64,000 nt of DNA from an uncultured Woeseiaceae bacterium (GTDB lineage Bacteria; Pseudomonadota; Gammaproteobacteria; Steroidobacterales; Woeseiaceae). The stretch lies in NCBI GenBank assembly GCA_902510755.1, contig CABXCS010000001.1, positions 1-64,000 on the forward strand, written 5' to 3'. The notes beneath the pieces were generated by a model. The model did not search any database. It saw nothing but the letters and a program-made list of their open reading frames with translations, and was not told the origin of the DNA. This document shows, in pieces, positions 18,055 through 26,754 of this stretch. Made by a program: the position numbers and the translations under genes. Every line of letters begins with the position of its first letter. The first letter of the stretch is position 1.

Positions 18055-18453
18055 TTATTTATATTCATGCCTTCTTTTCATATGTTCACGAAGGTTACTC
18101 TTTTTCCAACGTAAATCAGCATCTAATTCCTGTATTTCAAATGATAATGCTATTGGAAATGAGCTCCAAATCGGTTCGAAGAAATTATTTAGTGCATAAA
18201 ATAAACGCTCTCCTGCATCTTTTTTAATTTCGGCAGATCTTCCTGGAGCTATCCTTAGGGCTACATTCACGAATGTATTACTACTATCACCATCCGCTAT
18301 AAGGTAATCTTGTCTTGATACAGCGCGTGTTCTCAAACCACCTAACGGCAATGCCTCTATATCAGCTGCAGTCTCATGCATAACTTTTACTAAATCAGTA
18401 ACATTGATATTGTCTTCAACATTTTTGGAATATTCAATTGTCAAATGTGGCAT
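18055..18453 (-). CDS. hpaF: 5-carboxymethyl-2-hydroxymuconate delta-isomerase (HpaF)
   Basis: 132 residues, the usual CHMI length (about 126-130). It begins MPHLTIEYS: the proline after Met is the catalytic base of this tautomerase-superfamily enzyme. The inner motif GGLRTRAVSRQDY is also typical. It isomerises the hydroxymuconate made by HpaE before decarboxylation. It is the first gene of the long minus-strand operon. AAGGA precedes the ATG, and the promoter TTGACG-16-TATACT lies in the regulatory region at 18468-18520. Confidence 0.92.
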   Translation of the reverse strand: MPHLTIEYSKNVEDNINVTDLVKVMHETAADIEALPLGGLRTRAVSRQDYLIADGDSSNTFVNVALRIAPGRSAEIKKDAGERLFYALNNFFEPIWSSFPIALSFEIQELDADLRWKKSNLREHMKRRHEYK

Positions 18454-18467
18454 CGCTATCCTTATCT

Positions 18468-18520
18468 TGATTTGAATTAATTTAACATGTTAAGTATACT
18501 TTCTTAAAATTTAACGTCAA
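18468..18520. promoter_or_regulatory. Divergent overlapping promoters with operator, conserved element copy 2 (hpaF / aldolase operons)
   Basis: Plus-strand promoter: TTGAAT (18472-18477), 17-base spacer, TATACT (18495-18500), driving the aldolase-FAH-hpaR operon. Minus-strand promoter: TTGACG (18520-18515), 16-base spacer, TATACT (18498-18493), driving hpaF. Both -10 boxes lie in the same palindrome AAGTATACTT. The perfect palindrome TTAACATGTTAA (18482-18493) lies in the spacer of one promoter and at the expected start point of the other, so one bound repressor would block both. HpaR, encoded in the plus-strand operon, is the obvious candidate (inference). Bases 18468-18506 match 4337-4375 inverted, 38 of 39. 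Confidence 0.78.
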
Positions 18521-18554
18521 GCCTCTGCTCAAGATTTAAGTTAAGGAAAATCAC

Positions 18555-19448
18555 ATGAGAAACTTGGAAAAAATCAAAGGTTCTATCCCTCCAATAATTA
18601 CACCAATTTGCAATGGACAGGTTGACTATAACGCCTATGCTAATCTTGTAGAGTATCAGCTCAATCATGGCTCTCATGGTATTTTAGTGAATGGAACCAC
18701 TGCAGAACCATCAACTCTGTCTATCGAAGAGCGCAATAAATTAATTGATGTAGCCATTGAAGTTGTTGGTAATAAAATACCAATCATTGCTGGTACTGGT
18801 TCACAATCTTTAATTGAGACTAAAATATTAACTGATCACGCAATCAAAGCTGGAGTTGATGGCTTATTAATAGTCACACCTTATTATATCAAACCGCCGC
18901 AAAGAGGTTTGATCAACTATTACCTAGAACTAACAAAAAATACTGATGTTCCGTGGATGATTTATCATATTCCAGGGCGAACAGCGGTGAGTGTCACTCT
19001 AGATTCTATGAAGGAGCTAAAAGAACGCTCCTCCAACTTTATTGGAATGAAGCATGCGGTAAATGATTTAGGTTTTGTTACAGAATGTTTGGGAAGTTTG
19101 GGGAATGATTTTAAAATTTTTGTGGGTCTAGAAGAACTCTCATTCCCAATGATGACTATTGGTGCCTGTGGGCTTATGAATGCCGTAGGTAATTTAAGGC
19201 CTAAAATCCTCTCAGAGATGTGTGAAGCAATATGGGAAGGTGATTTAGAAAAAGGCCGTGAACTTCATCAAAATTTATTGGAAATTAACCAGGCTGTATT
19301 CTATGACACTAATCCAATTGCTATAAAATATATGATGAAAAAACTTGGTATTATGCCTTCAAATGAGCATCGATTGCCGATGGAAGCCGCAACGCCAGAA
19401 TTAGAAAAACGTCTCGATGCTGTTTTGGAGAGAGCGAGCCTAATATAA
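18555..19448 (+). CDS. DapA/NAL-family (class I) aldolase, probable aldolase of the homoprotocatechuate pathway
   Basis: 297 residues, TIM-barrel DHDPS superfamily. NGTTAEPSTLS matches the pyruvate-binding loop (usually GTTGE), YHIPGRT supplies the catalytic Tyr137, and the Schiff-base lysine is Lys166 in GMKHAVND. It is first in a plus-strand operon with the FAH-family gene and hpaR, with AAGGA before the ATG. Lysine biosynthesis is unlikely in this context. The classical HpaI aldolase is absent from the window, so this protein probably cleaves 4-hydroxy-2-oxoheptanedioate to pyruvate and succinic semialdehyde, or a similar product (inference). Confidence 0.85.
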   Translation: MRNLEKIKGSIPPIITPICNGQVDYNAYANLVEYQLNHGSHGILVNGTTAEPSTLSIEERNKLIDVAIEVVGNKIPIIAGTGSQSLIETKILTDHAIKAGVDGLLIVTPYYIKPPQRGLINYYLELTKNTDVPWMIYHIPGRTAVSVTLDSMKELKERSSNFIGMKHAVNDLGFVTECLGSLGNDFKIFVGLEELSFPMMTIGACGLMNAVGNLRPKILSEMCEAIWEGDLEKGRELHQNLLEINQAVFYDTNPIAIKYMMKKLGIMPSNEHRLPMEAATPELEKRLDAVLERASLI

Positions 19449-19459
19449 GGAAAGTTACA

Positions 19460-20320
19460 ATGAAATTTCTTAGTTTTAAACATAATGATAAATGCTGTTT
19501 TGGCTCTCTAGCAGGAGAGAAGATTATCAATTTAAGTGACATAAACCCCGATCTAATAGATCTTAGGGATGCTATTAAAAAAGAACGCCTCCCAGAATTA
19601 ATCAAACAAAGTGAATCTCTCGAGGCAAATCTTGATAAAGATGATATTGAATTCCTTCCCACTATTACCAATCCAGAAAAAATCATCTGTATTGGTGTAA
19701 ATTATACTGATCGAAATGCGGAATATAAGGATGGCTCTGAACCACCCAAATATCCTAGCGTATTTATGCGATCTAGAGAATCGTTAGTTGGCCACCAACA
19801 AAATATAATGGATCCACCAGAATCTAATCAACTTGATTATGAAGGTGAGATTGTAATAGTTATTGGCAAAGATGGCAGAAGAATTTCTCAAGATAATGCT
19901 CATGAGCATGTTGCCGGTCTAACATGCATGAATGAAGGGTCCGTAAGAGATTTTCTTCGGCACGCAAAATTTAATGTTACTCAAGGTAAGAATTTTGCTA
20001 AATCTGGATCTTTAGGCCCCTATTTAGTCACCTCAGATGAAATCAATCCATTCTCAAAACTAGAAGTAATAACACGTGTAAATGGCGAGATAAGACAACA
20101 AGATAACACTGATAATCTCATGTTTTCATTTGCTTATCTAATCAGCTATCTATCAACATTTTACCATTTAAAGGCTGGTGATATTATTGCTACAGGGACT
20201 CCAAATGGAGCTGGTGCTCGTTTTGAACCGCCAAAATATCTCAAGCAAGGAGATGTGGTTGATGTTGAAGTTCCAGGGGTAGGAGTCTTATCAAATAATA
20301 TTGCTACAGAAATCGTCTAA
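19460..20320 (+). CDS. Fumarylacetoacetate hydrolase family protein (HpaG-like decarboxylase/isomerase)
   Basis: 286 residues. A short N-terminal domain precedes the FAH core. IICIGVNYTDRN opens the core, YEGEIVIVIG contains metal-binding acidic residues, and TGTPNGAGARFEPP is the conserved C-terminal loop. In the homoprotocatechuate pathway HpaG (two fused FAH domains in E. coli) decarboxylates and isomerises OPET to 2-hydroxyhepta-2,4-dienedioate, and HpaH hydrates it. Here only one FAH-type gene is present, so it may do the HpaG step as a single-domain version, with the hydratase elsewhere. It is 11 bases after the aldolase gene. Confidence 0.85.
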   Translation: MKFLSFKHNDKCCFGSLAGEKIINLSDINPDLIDLRDAIKKERLPELIKQSESLEANLDKDDIEFLPTITNPEKIICIGVNYTDRNAEYKDGSEPPKYPSVFMRSRESLVGHQQNIMDPPESNQLDYEGEIVIVIGKDGRRISQDNAHEHVAGLTCMNEGSVRDFLRHAKFNVTQGKNFAKSGSLGPYLVTSDEINPFSKLEVITRVNGEIRQQDNTDNLMFSFAYLISYLSTFYHLKAGDIIATGTPNGAGARFEPPKYLKQGDVVDVEVPGVGVLSNNIATEIV

Positions 20321-20325
20321 AATGT

Positions 20326-20784
20326 ATGAAAAAGAATCCGTCGACTAAATTATCCATAAGAAGCTTTGATCAATCTTTGCCTATGCAACTTTTGAAGGCC
20401 CGTGAAGCTGCGATGTCTAGATTCCGTCCAATGTTGAGGGATCATGGCCTAACCGAGCAACGATGGCGAGTGATTCGTGCCATTCATGAGCATAACAAAA
20501 TTGATGCTAGTGAGTTGGCTGCGAAGAGCTTTCTATTATCTCCAAGCCTAACTAGAATTTTAAAATATCTTGAAGCTGAGAATATCATAATAAGAACAGG
20601 TGACACTAATGATCTTCGACGTTCAGTATTTTGTCTCTCAAAAAAAGGCAAGAAAATTATAATGGATATAACCCCTGAAACTGAAAATTTATATCAAGAG
20701 ATTGAATCTCTATTTGGTGCTGATAAATTTAAAGAAATTATTACCTTGCTGATAGAATTTTCTACCAAAATAAATAAGAATTAA
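20326..20784 (+). CDS. hpaR: HpaR, MarR-family regulator of homoprotocatechuate degradation
   Basis: 152 residues with a winged-helix MarR fold. The N-terminal SLPMQLLKAREAAMSRFRP and HGLTEQRWRVIR segments are characteristic of HpaR, which represses hpa meta-cleavage genes and is released by the hydroxyphenylacetate compounds. It is third in the operon of the aldolase and FAH genes, 5 bases after the FAH stop, so it would be autoregulated through the element at 18468-18520 (inference). It converges with hpaB, with one base between the two stops. The assignment is strong from sequence and context. Confidence 0.92.
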   Translation: MKKNPSTKLSIRSFDQSLPMQLLKAREAAMSRFRPMLRDHGLTEQRWRVIRAIHEHNKIDASELAAKSFLLSPSLTRILKYLEAENIIIRTGDTNDLRRSVFCLSKKGKKIIMDITPETENLYQEIESLFGADKFKEIITLLIEFSTKINKN

Positions 20785-20785
20785 T

Positions 20786-22267
20786 TCAAGCCTGACCGAG
20801 TAGGTTATTTACACGATCAATCATGTCATCCTTATCATATAAGTCATAATAAATAGAGGCCATCACATTTGGGGGTCCAAAGAAAAAACGCTCATATAAA
20901 GTTTGACGTCCACCGAAACCTGATACCGACAAATCATGAGCCATCCGAAACAAGGCAATCCGATCTTTACTCTCAAGATTTAATAATTGAAAGTACTGTG
21001 TTACATCGCCAGCAATATCATTTGTTAAATCCAGTTCACTAGGGGTTGCCATTAACGAGCTTGAGCCCAGTAACTGAACTAATTCTATGAGTCTTGGATA
21101 CATTTTAGGAAAAAGATTACGAGAGGTATCAAGAGGACGTCGCAATGGTATAAAATTACCAAAATCATCTTCATGCGCATGCTGTTCAGCTGAATATCTT
21201 AACGCTCGAATAGTCTCAGTGATAAACATTGCCTCTGCAATTTGCCCTTTAATTGCCATATCTTTATCTTTTCCAGAAGCTTTAGCCATGGCACATAATA
21301 AACCAACAATAAATTCTGCTTTTGCAAGTTTCCCACAAATCACTTGATGCATCATCTGAGTGACAGCATTTGTCTCTGCAAAAGCACGATTACACAATAA
21401 TGGTTCTCGATAAATAAATACTCGCTCCCAAGGCACAAATACATTTTTAAAAGTGACCACCGCATCCATCTCTTCATAACGTGAGGATAATGGAGCATCA
21501 TAATGAGATTTACCATGATCATAACTATCACGACAAATCATCCGCAAACCCGGACTATTAACTGGCGCCATGAAAGCGAATGCATACTCCAAGTGCTCAT
21601 CTTTCTGACGATCTAAAAGGGTAGAAGGGAACACTTCCACTTCATCAGCTTGTGGACCCAATGTTGCCAAAAGCCGTGCACCACTGACAAATATTCCCGC
21701 GTCATTCTCTTTTACAACTTTCAAGGTAACATCCGCACTGGATCGTCCAGCCTTAGCTTCAGCAAAATTTACTGTTGGATTAAGGAGAGAATGCGTTAAG
21801 ACTTTATCATTAGTTGCAGCATAGTGATAATAACGGCGCATATTTTCTGCAAATTCAATCTTTCCTTCTTCAAGGAACTTGGCGGCAGCGGTGAAAGCCA
21901 TGATAGATGCATTCTTATAATCAGGAGTTCTGCCAAAAATACCATTAGACCAGGTAGCCCACTCGTAAAAAGCAGCACCACGTTTAACCACATCCTCTTT
22001 TGATTTTGGGATTAAATAGGACATCGCTATATCTCGATTATCTTCTTCAAAGGTTACTATTTTTTTATATTTTTGCTCTGACTGTTTATCCATAAAACCA
22101 GCCAAGGTTTCAGCGCCACGACGCAAGCCAGGATGCTCGGCAACATTGGATACTTTTTTTCCTTCCAGCCAAACATCTCTATCATCATTAAGGCCAGCTA
22201 GATACTCAGCTCCTGAGCGTACACCCTTACCTAGGGTTAATGTATTCTCACTTAATTTCGCTACCAT
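20786..22267 (-). CDS. hpaB: 4-hydroxyphenylacetate 3-monooxygenase, oxygenase component (HpaB)
   Basis: 493 residues against about 520 in E. coli HpaB. The acyl-CoA-dehydrogenase-like fold is recognisable from SGAEYLAGLNDDRDVW at the start and FGRTPDYKN (HpaB family GRxPDYxN). The enzyme uses FADH2 supplied by a reductase to hydroxylate 4-hydroxyphenylacetate to homoprotocatechuate. No hpaC-type flavin reductase is visible in the window. It starts exactly after the second MarR gene (22268) and is co-transcribed with it from the palindromic promoter. Related PvcC or chlorophenol monooxygenases are alternatives, but the hpa context is decisive. Confidence 0.92.
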   Translation of the reverse strand: MVAKLSENTLTLGKGVRSGAEYLAGLNDDRDVWLEGKKVSNVAEHPGLRRGAETLAGFMDKQSEQKYKKIVTFEEDNRDIAMSYLIPKSKEDVVKRGAAFYEWATWSNGIFGRTPDYKNASIMAFTAAAKFLEEGKIEFAENMRRYYHYAATNDKVLTHSLLNPTVNFAEAKAGRSSADVTLKVVKENDAGIFVSGARLLATLGPQADEVEVFPSTLLDRQKDEHLEYAFAFMAPVNSPGLRMICRDSYDHGKSHYDAPLSSRYEEMDAVVTFKNVFVPWERVFIYREPLLCNRAFAETNAVTQMMHQVICGKLAKAEFIVGLLCAMAKASGKDKDMAIKGQIAEAMFITETIRALRYSAEQHAHEDDFGNFIPLRRPLDTSRNLFPKMYPRLIELVQLLGSSSLMATPSELDLTNDIAGDVTQYFQLLNLESKDRIALFRMAHDLSVSGFGGRQTLYERFFFGPPNVMASIYYDLYDKDDMIDRVNNLLGQA

Positions 22268-22711
22268 TTATTTAATTTCCTTTTGTTCATGAATTGAAGA
22301 TAATTTACTAAGCAAAGTGAGCGTCTCATTGAGATCTTTAGTTCCCATCGATGATTCTATTTCATCATATACAGCCTCAACTTTTGGTATGATTTGTGAC
22401 TCTAATACTTCACCTTTATTAGTTAAACTTATAATAATTATGCGTCGATCAATATCTGAGATCGTTCTCACTACTAAATCATTTTCAGCCATTCGATCCA
22501 CAATACCAACTAGACTTGGAGGAGAAATTAACGTTAAAAATGATAATTCTGTAAATGAAACTTTTTTATATTGCCATAAAATTCTCACTACTCTAGCTTG
22601 TTGTTCTGTAATGCCAAACTGTTTAAAAATGGTACGAAATTTGGGCATTATATGATCTAATGCTCTGATGAGCATCATCGGTAAAGAAGTTTGGAACTCT
22701 TCTATTGCCAT
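22268..22711 (-). CDS. MarR-family transcriptional regulator (second, HpaR-like)
   Basis: 147 residues, MarR winged-helix fold. It shares LPMMLIRALDHIMPKFR...FGITEQQARVVRILW with HpaR but is clearly diverged. The wing region NDLVVRTISDIDRRIIIISLT is typical. Its stop abuts the hpaB start, forming a two-gene operon. The start lies next to a perfect 35-bp palindrome (22723-22757) placed between two divergent promoters, so autoregulation together with hpaB and the MTHFR operon is likely (inference). The ligand is unknown; an aromatic carboxylate is probable. Confidence 0.9.
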   Translation of the reverse strand: MAIEEFQTSLPMMLIRALDHIMPKFRTIFKQFGITEQQARVVRILWQYKKVSFTELSFLTLISPPSLVGIVDRMAENDLVVRTISDIDRRIIIISLTNKGEVLESQIIPKVEAVYDEIESSMGTKDLNETLTLLSKLSSIHEQKEIK

Positions 22712-22716
22712 AAATA

Positions 22717-22773
22717 TTGACTTTAGTTAATATATTAATTATTAATATATTAACTAATATAGTAGCTTGTCAA
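22717..22773. promoter_or_regulatory. Divergent promoters around a perfect 35-bp palindrome (marR-hpaB / MTHFR operons)
   Basis: Positions 22723-22739 and 22741-22757 are exact 17-bp inverted repeats around one base. Each arm contains the 12-bp self-palindrome TTAATATATTAA, so two half-operators lie 15 bp apart. On the plus side TTGACT (22717-22722) is followed after 17 bases by TATTAA. On the minus side TTGACA (22773-22768) is followed after 18 bases by TATATT. Both -10 boxes are inside the palindrome. This is the expected layout for a MarR dimer-binding site that shuts off both operons. Confidence 0.78.
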
Positions 22774-22819
22774 GTCAGTTTTATATTTTTTAATTTAATA
22801 AAATAAGGATTAGATAATA

Positions 22820-23695
22820 ATGGCAAACAGTCTTTTTCAAAATAATGATCAGACTTTCATCTTTACCGCAGAAACTACACCTGCTGTATCCACAAATTTG
22901 AAGAAAAATATCCTAAAAGTTGAAAGTCTAATCGGCGTAGCCGATGCCATAAATATTACTGATGCTCCGAATTGTCAGCCTAAATTAAGCAGTTTAGTAG
23001 TAGCTGGAGAGATACAAAAAAGTGGTCTAGAGGTTATTCTTCAAATTACTGGAAGAGACAGAAACAGTATTGCACTCGAATCTGAAATACTTGGAGCTTT
23101 GTCTCTGGGTATTAATAAGGTCTTATGCCTATCTGGAGATAAACCTCCTGAAAACGGACCGAAAGCAGTCAATGAAATGAATAGCACGAACCTCATCAAT
23201 TTGTTAAAGAGAATGTCCAACGGGACATTAATTAATGGGGCAGAAATTAAAGAACCCATGCAATTAATCTCTGGTTGTGCTGATAGTATTCATGATCATT
23301 TTGTGAGAGATCAGCACTCAAAATTTTTTAAAGAAAAAGTAAATTTAGGGGTGAATTTCGTACAAACACAATATTGTTATGACCTAGAGCTGTGTCAAAA
23401 ATATTCTCATTTTATTATGGATAATAAATTATCAGGTACCAATTTCTTGATAGGTTTAGGGCCACTTAAATCTGCAAAGCAAGCCACATGGATGAGAGAA
23501 AATCTTTATGGAGTGAAAATTCCTGACTCAATCATAGAAAGATTAGATCAGGCAGCAAATCCACTTAATGAAGGCAAGAGGATTTGTGAGGAATTAATTG
23601 AAAAACTCATGCAAATGCCAGGTATAAGTGGTGTTCATCTTATGGGCCCTAACTGTGAAAATCAGTGTGCAGAACTTATAAAAACCTTCAGATAG
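22820..23695 (+). CDS. Methylenetetrahydrofolate reductase family protein (MetF-like)
   Basis: 291 residues, FAD-binding TIM barrel of the MTHFR family. FTAETTPA near the N-terminus holds the conserved Glu. ITDAPNCQPKLSS, ITGRDRN and CLSGDKPP match substrate/FAD segments, and VHLMGPN comes near the end. Biosynthetic MetF reduces methylene-THF to methyl-THF. Divergence from hpaB with a shared promoter/operator suggests a catabolic role, such as reoxidising methyl-THF after O-demethylation of methoxylated aromatics, as known for LigM systems; no demethylase gene is visible here. The function in this context is inference. Confidence 0.82.
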   Translation: MANSLFQNNDQTFIFTAETTPAVSTNLKKNILKVESLIGVADAINITDAPNCQPKLSSLVVAGEIQKSGLEVILQITGRDRNSIALESEILGALSLGINKVLCLSGDKPPENGPKAVNEMNSTNLINLLKRMSNGTLINGAEIKEPMQLISGCADSIHDHFVRDQHSKFFKEKVNLGVNFVQTQYCYDLELCQKYSHFIMDNKLSGTNFLIGLGPLKSAKQATWMRENLYGVKIPDSIIERLDQAANPLNEGKRICEELIEKLMQMPGISGVHLMGPNCENQCAELIKTFR

Positions 23696-23707
23696 TTTAT
23701 CTAGAAT

Positions 23708-25123
23708 ATGCAAATCAGGAATGCACAACAATCAATAAACCAAATTTGGGATGACTCAATAATTCCAAAGCTATGTGATTACATTAAGATTCCAAATAAA
23801 TCACCAGCTTTTGATCCTCATTGGGAAAATCACGGTCATATGGATGAGGCTATTGGCTTACTTAAAGATTGGTGCGAAAAACAACCTATCAAAGATATGC
23901 AGGTTGAGATCATTAAACTCGATGGCAGAACACCACTATTATTTATTGATATACCTGGTCAAGCAAACGATAAAATTCTTTTGTATGGTCATTATGACAA
24001 GCAGCCAGAATTTGATGGATGGGAAAAAGGTCTTGATCCATGGAAACCTGTCATTAAAGAGAATAGATTATATGGTCGAGGTGGCGCGGACGACGGGTAT
24101 GCTGTTTTCGCCTCACTCACCTCAATAAGGATACTCCAGGAACAAGACTTACCGCATTCTCATTGCGTTATTCTTATTGAAGGTTGTGAAGAAAGTGGTA
24201 GTTTTGATTTGCCTTATTACATCGATGCACTTAAGGATAAAATCGGCACCCCTTCATTGGTTATATGTCTTGATGCGGAGAGTGGTAATTATGATCAGTT
24301 ATGGTGCACTACTTCATTGCGAGGTAATTTAGTAGGTACACTTGATGTTAAAGTATTAACCGAAGGTGTACACTCGGGAACTGCCAGTGGCATCGTCCCT
24401 TCAAGTTTTCGCATAATAAGAAGCTTATTAAGTCGCATTGAGGACCATGACACCGGTGATATTCTTATCGATGAGCTTCACAAAGACATCCCACTACAAA
24501 GACAACAACAAGCAAAAATTGCTGCCGAGGTGCTTGCAGATTCAGTTTATAAAAAATACCCATGGGTAAATTGCCCTGAAAAATCAGATCAAAGCCCCTA
24601 TGAATTATTGCTCAATAACACATGGCGTCCAGCTCTAAGTGTCACTGGGGCCGATGGATTACCTCAAAACAAAGTTGCTGGAAATGTCACTCTACCGGAG
24701 TTAAAGCTAAAGCTTTCATTTAGATTACCGCCTACAACAGAACCTAAATCTGCCGCAAAAAAAATAAAAAATATACTTGAAAAAAATCCACCTGAGAACT
24801 GTCAAATACATTTTAATATTGAATCAGCTATGGGGGGATGGAATGCTCCTGAAACAGCACCCTGGCTCGAAAAATCAATGCAAATAGCATCTGAAAACTA
24901 CTTCAACAAGCCTTCTTTATATATGGGAACAGGTGGCAGTATTCCTTTTATGGGAATGCTGGGAGAAAAATTCCCGAAGGCTCAATTTCTTGTCACAGGT
25001 CTACTTGGACCAAACTCTAACGCCCATGGCCCAAATGAATTTCTTGATATAGACACAGGAAAAAAGCTAACTGGTTGTGTTGCCCAGATAATTTTAGATC
25101 ATTTTATTAACATTACAGCATAA
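23708..25123 (+). CDS. M20-family metallopeptidase (dipeptidase-like)
   Basis: 471 residues, M20/M25/M40 family with catalytic and dimerisation domains. Zn ligands and catalytic residues are visible in LLYGHYDKQP (His, Asp), GRGGADDGY (Asp), EGCEESGS (catalytic Glu and ligand Glu), LDAESGNY (Asp) and SNAHGPNEF (His). It is a cytoplasmic-type enzyme without a signal peptide that hydrolyses dipeptides or N-acyl amino acids. The gene follows the MTHFR gene by 12 bases, so it is in the same operon. A role in releasing an aromatic moiety from an amino-acid conjugate is possible but speculative. Confidence 0.88.
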   Translation: MQIRNAQQSINQIWDDSIIPKLCDYIKIPNKSPAFDPHWENHGHMDEAIGLLKDWCEKQPIKDMQVEIIKLDGRTPLLFIDIPGQANDKILLYGHYDKQPEFDGWEKGLDPWKPVIKENRLYGRGGADDGYAVFASLTSIRILQEQDLPHSHCVILIEGCEESGSFDLPYYIDALKDKIGTPSLVICLDAESGNYDQLWCTTSLRGNLVGTLDVKVLTEGVHSGTASGIVPSSFRIIRSLLSRIEDHDTGDILIDELHKDIPLQRQQQAKIAAEVLADSVYKKYPWVNCPEKSDQSPYELLLNNTWRPALSVTGADGLPQNKVAGNVTLPELKLKLSFRLPPTTEPKSAAKKIKNILEKNPPENCQIHFNIESAMGGWNAPETAPWLEKSMQIASENYFNKPSLYMGTGGSIPFMGMLGEKFPKAQFLVTGLLGPNSNAHGPNEFLDIDTGKKLTGCVAQIILDHFINITA

Positions 25124-25136
25124 GGACTAATATCTA

Positions 25137-25523
25137 ATGCATTATTTAAATACATTATCAGGGCTGATTATTGGAATTATTCTTTTTCATACTGGCTTCA
25201 TTACACGCACTGTGTTTAATCACCTTGATGAAGAAAGTACGAAAATATTTCTCCGTGCAATTTTTCCAAAATTCTTCTTACTCCTGGCTTTTATAGGTTT
25301 TAGTTTTATCCTAGTAGGTGGGTATCTCAACCCAGGATTAAACAAAACATTTGCGGTTGGAGTCGTCAATGCCATACTGCCATCAATCTGCTATTTCCTT
25401 ATTCCAGTGACGAATTCAGCAAAAGATAACAACGAAACGAAAAAATTCAAACTACTTCACTTTATCAGCGTCATGCTTACAGTAATTACCTTACTCGCAA
25501 ATATCCTATTCGTCTTTAGCTGA
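25137..25523 (+). CDS. DUF4149-like four-helix membrane protein
   Basis: 128 residues with four predicted membrane helices and no soluble domain. The pattern of [13 protein letters not shown] in the first loop and small helical hairpins resembles the DUF4149/TMEM205-like proteins. No function is known. It is third in the MTHFR-M20 operon, 13 bases after the peptidase gene. Its last 18 bases overlap the 3' end of the convergent sstT gene. Confidence 0.65.
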   Translation: MHYLNTLSGLIIGIILFHTGFITRTVFNHLDEESTKIFLRAIFPKFFLLLAFIGFSFILVGGYLNPGLNKTFAVGVVNAILPSICYFLIPVTNSAKDNNETKKFKLLHFISVMLTVITLLANILFVFS

Positions 25524-26708
25524 CATACTGACAGCGCCGGTAAAAACGACATCTGTAGAACTATTAAGAGCTGTTTCTGCAGAATCCTGCAGAACACTGA
25601 TAACAAAACCAACTGCTACAACTTGCATTGCTATATCATCGGGTATTCCAAATAGGCTGCAACTTAATGGAATTAATAATAAACTTCCACCAGCTACACC
25701 TGAAGCACCACAAGCAGAGAGTGCTGAAATTACACATAAAAGTAATGCACTTGAAAAATCAACATTAATACCAAGTGTATTTGTAGCTGCGAGGGTGAGA
25801 ATAGTAATAGTAATTGCGGCTCCACCCATGTTAATGGTAGCTCCAAGTGGAATAGACACCGCAAAAATATTCTTCTGAAAACCTAGCTTTTCACAAAGAC
25901 TTAAATTAACTGGGATATTTGCTGCTGAGCTTCGAGTGAAAAAGGCTGTTATGCCACTTTCTCTTAAAGCAGTAAAAATCAAACTATAAGGGTTGCTTCT
26001 GATTTTAATCCATACAATTAAAGCATTAATAAATAAAGCCATGATCAACATTGAGCTTAATAAGACCAGAAGAATTTTAGCGTATTGACTCAGTACTTGA
26101 ATACCGAATTCGGCCAAAGTTCCTGCCACTAAACCTAAAATACCAAGCGGGGCCAATCTAATAATCACCCTGACAATCTGAGTAATAGCATGAGATAAAT
26201 CTTGGAAACCCAGTTTTGTAGAGGCAGAGGAGTGTCTTAAGCCAAGACCAACCGCCACTCCCCAGACCAGAATACCAATAAAATTTCCAGTTATGAGGGC
26301 GTTAACCGGATTATCTACCAATTTAAATAATAAATTATTTAATACTTCTCCAATACCTTGCGGAGCAGTTAACTCAAGATTAGTTACGTCCAGTTGGATA
26401 TTTGTGGGAAATAATTTGCTCATAATTACTGCTAGTAAAGCAGCACAGAGTGTACCAATGATGTACATGAATAATATTGGCCGTAATTTTGCATCTTGCC
26501 CTTGTGGTTGATTAGCTATCGCACTTATCACAAGGAAAAAAACCAAAATTGGAGCAACAGCTTTAAGACTTTGGACAAATAAGGTTCCAAACAAAGCTAG
26601 TGAAGAAGCCCATGCTGGGGAAACTAGAGAAACAATAACTGCAACAAAGATACCTATTGCAATCTGAGCAGTTACGTCAAGGTTTATTAATTTTTTTAGA
26701 AAAGTCAT
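25506..26708 (-). CDS. sstT: Serine/threonine:Na+ symporter SstT
   Basis: 400 residues against 414 in E. coli SstT, dicarboxylate/amino acid:cation symporter (DAACS) family. The re-entrant loop and substrate-site segments are visible as [13 protein letters not shown] and [14 protein letters not shown], followed by [15 protein letters not shown]. It imports L-serine and L-threonine with Na+ across the inner membrane. It is a single gene with 3' overlap to the DUF4149-like gene. The upstream neighbour on the same strand is the small lipoprotein gene at 26755. Confidence 0.93.
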   Translation of the reverse strand: MTFLKKLINLDVTAQIAIGIFVAVIVSLVSPAWASSLALFGTLFVQSLKAVAPILVFFLVISAIANQPQGQDAKLRPILFMYIIGTLCAALLAVIMSKLFPTNIQLDVTNLELTAPQGIGEVLNNLLFKLVDNPVNALITGNFIGILVWGVAVGLGLRHSSASTKLGFQDLSHAITQIVRVIIRLAPLGILGLVAGTLAEFGIQVLSQYAKILLVLLSSMLIMALFINALIVWIKIRSNPYSLIFTALRESGITAFFTRSSAANIPVNLSLCEKLGFQKNIFAVSIPLGATINMGGAAITITILTLAATNTLGINVDFSSALLLCVISALSACGASGVAGGSLLLIPLSCSLFGIPDDIAMQVVAVGFVISVLQDSAETALNSSTDVVFTGAVSMSAKDE

Positions 26709-26754
26709 ATGAGAATCTATGCTTTATAATTTGTTTAATTTAATTCGTTCTAGC

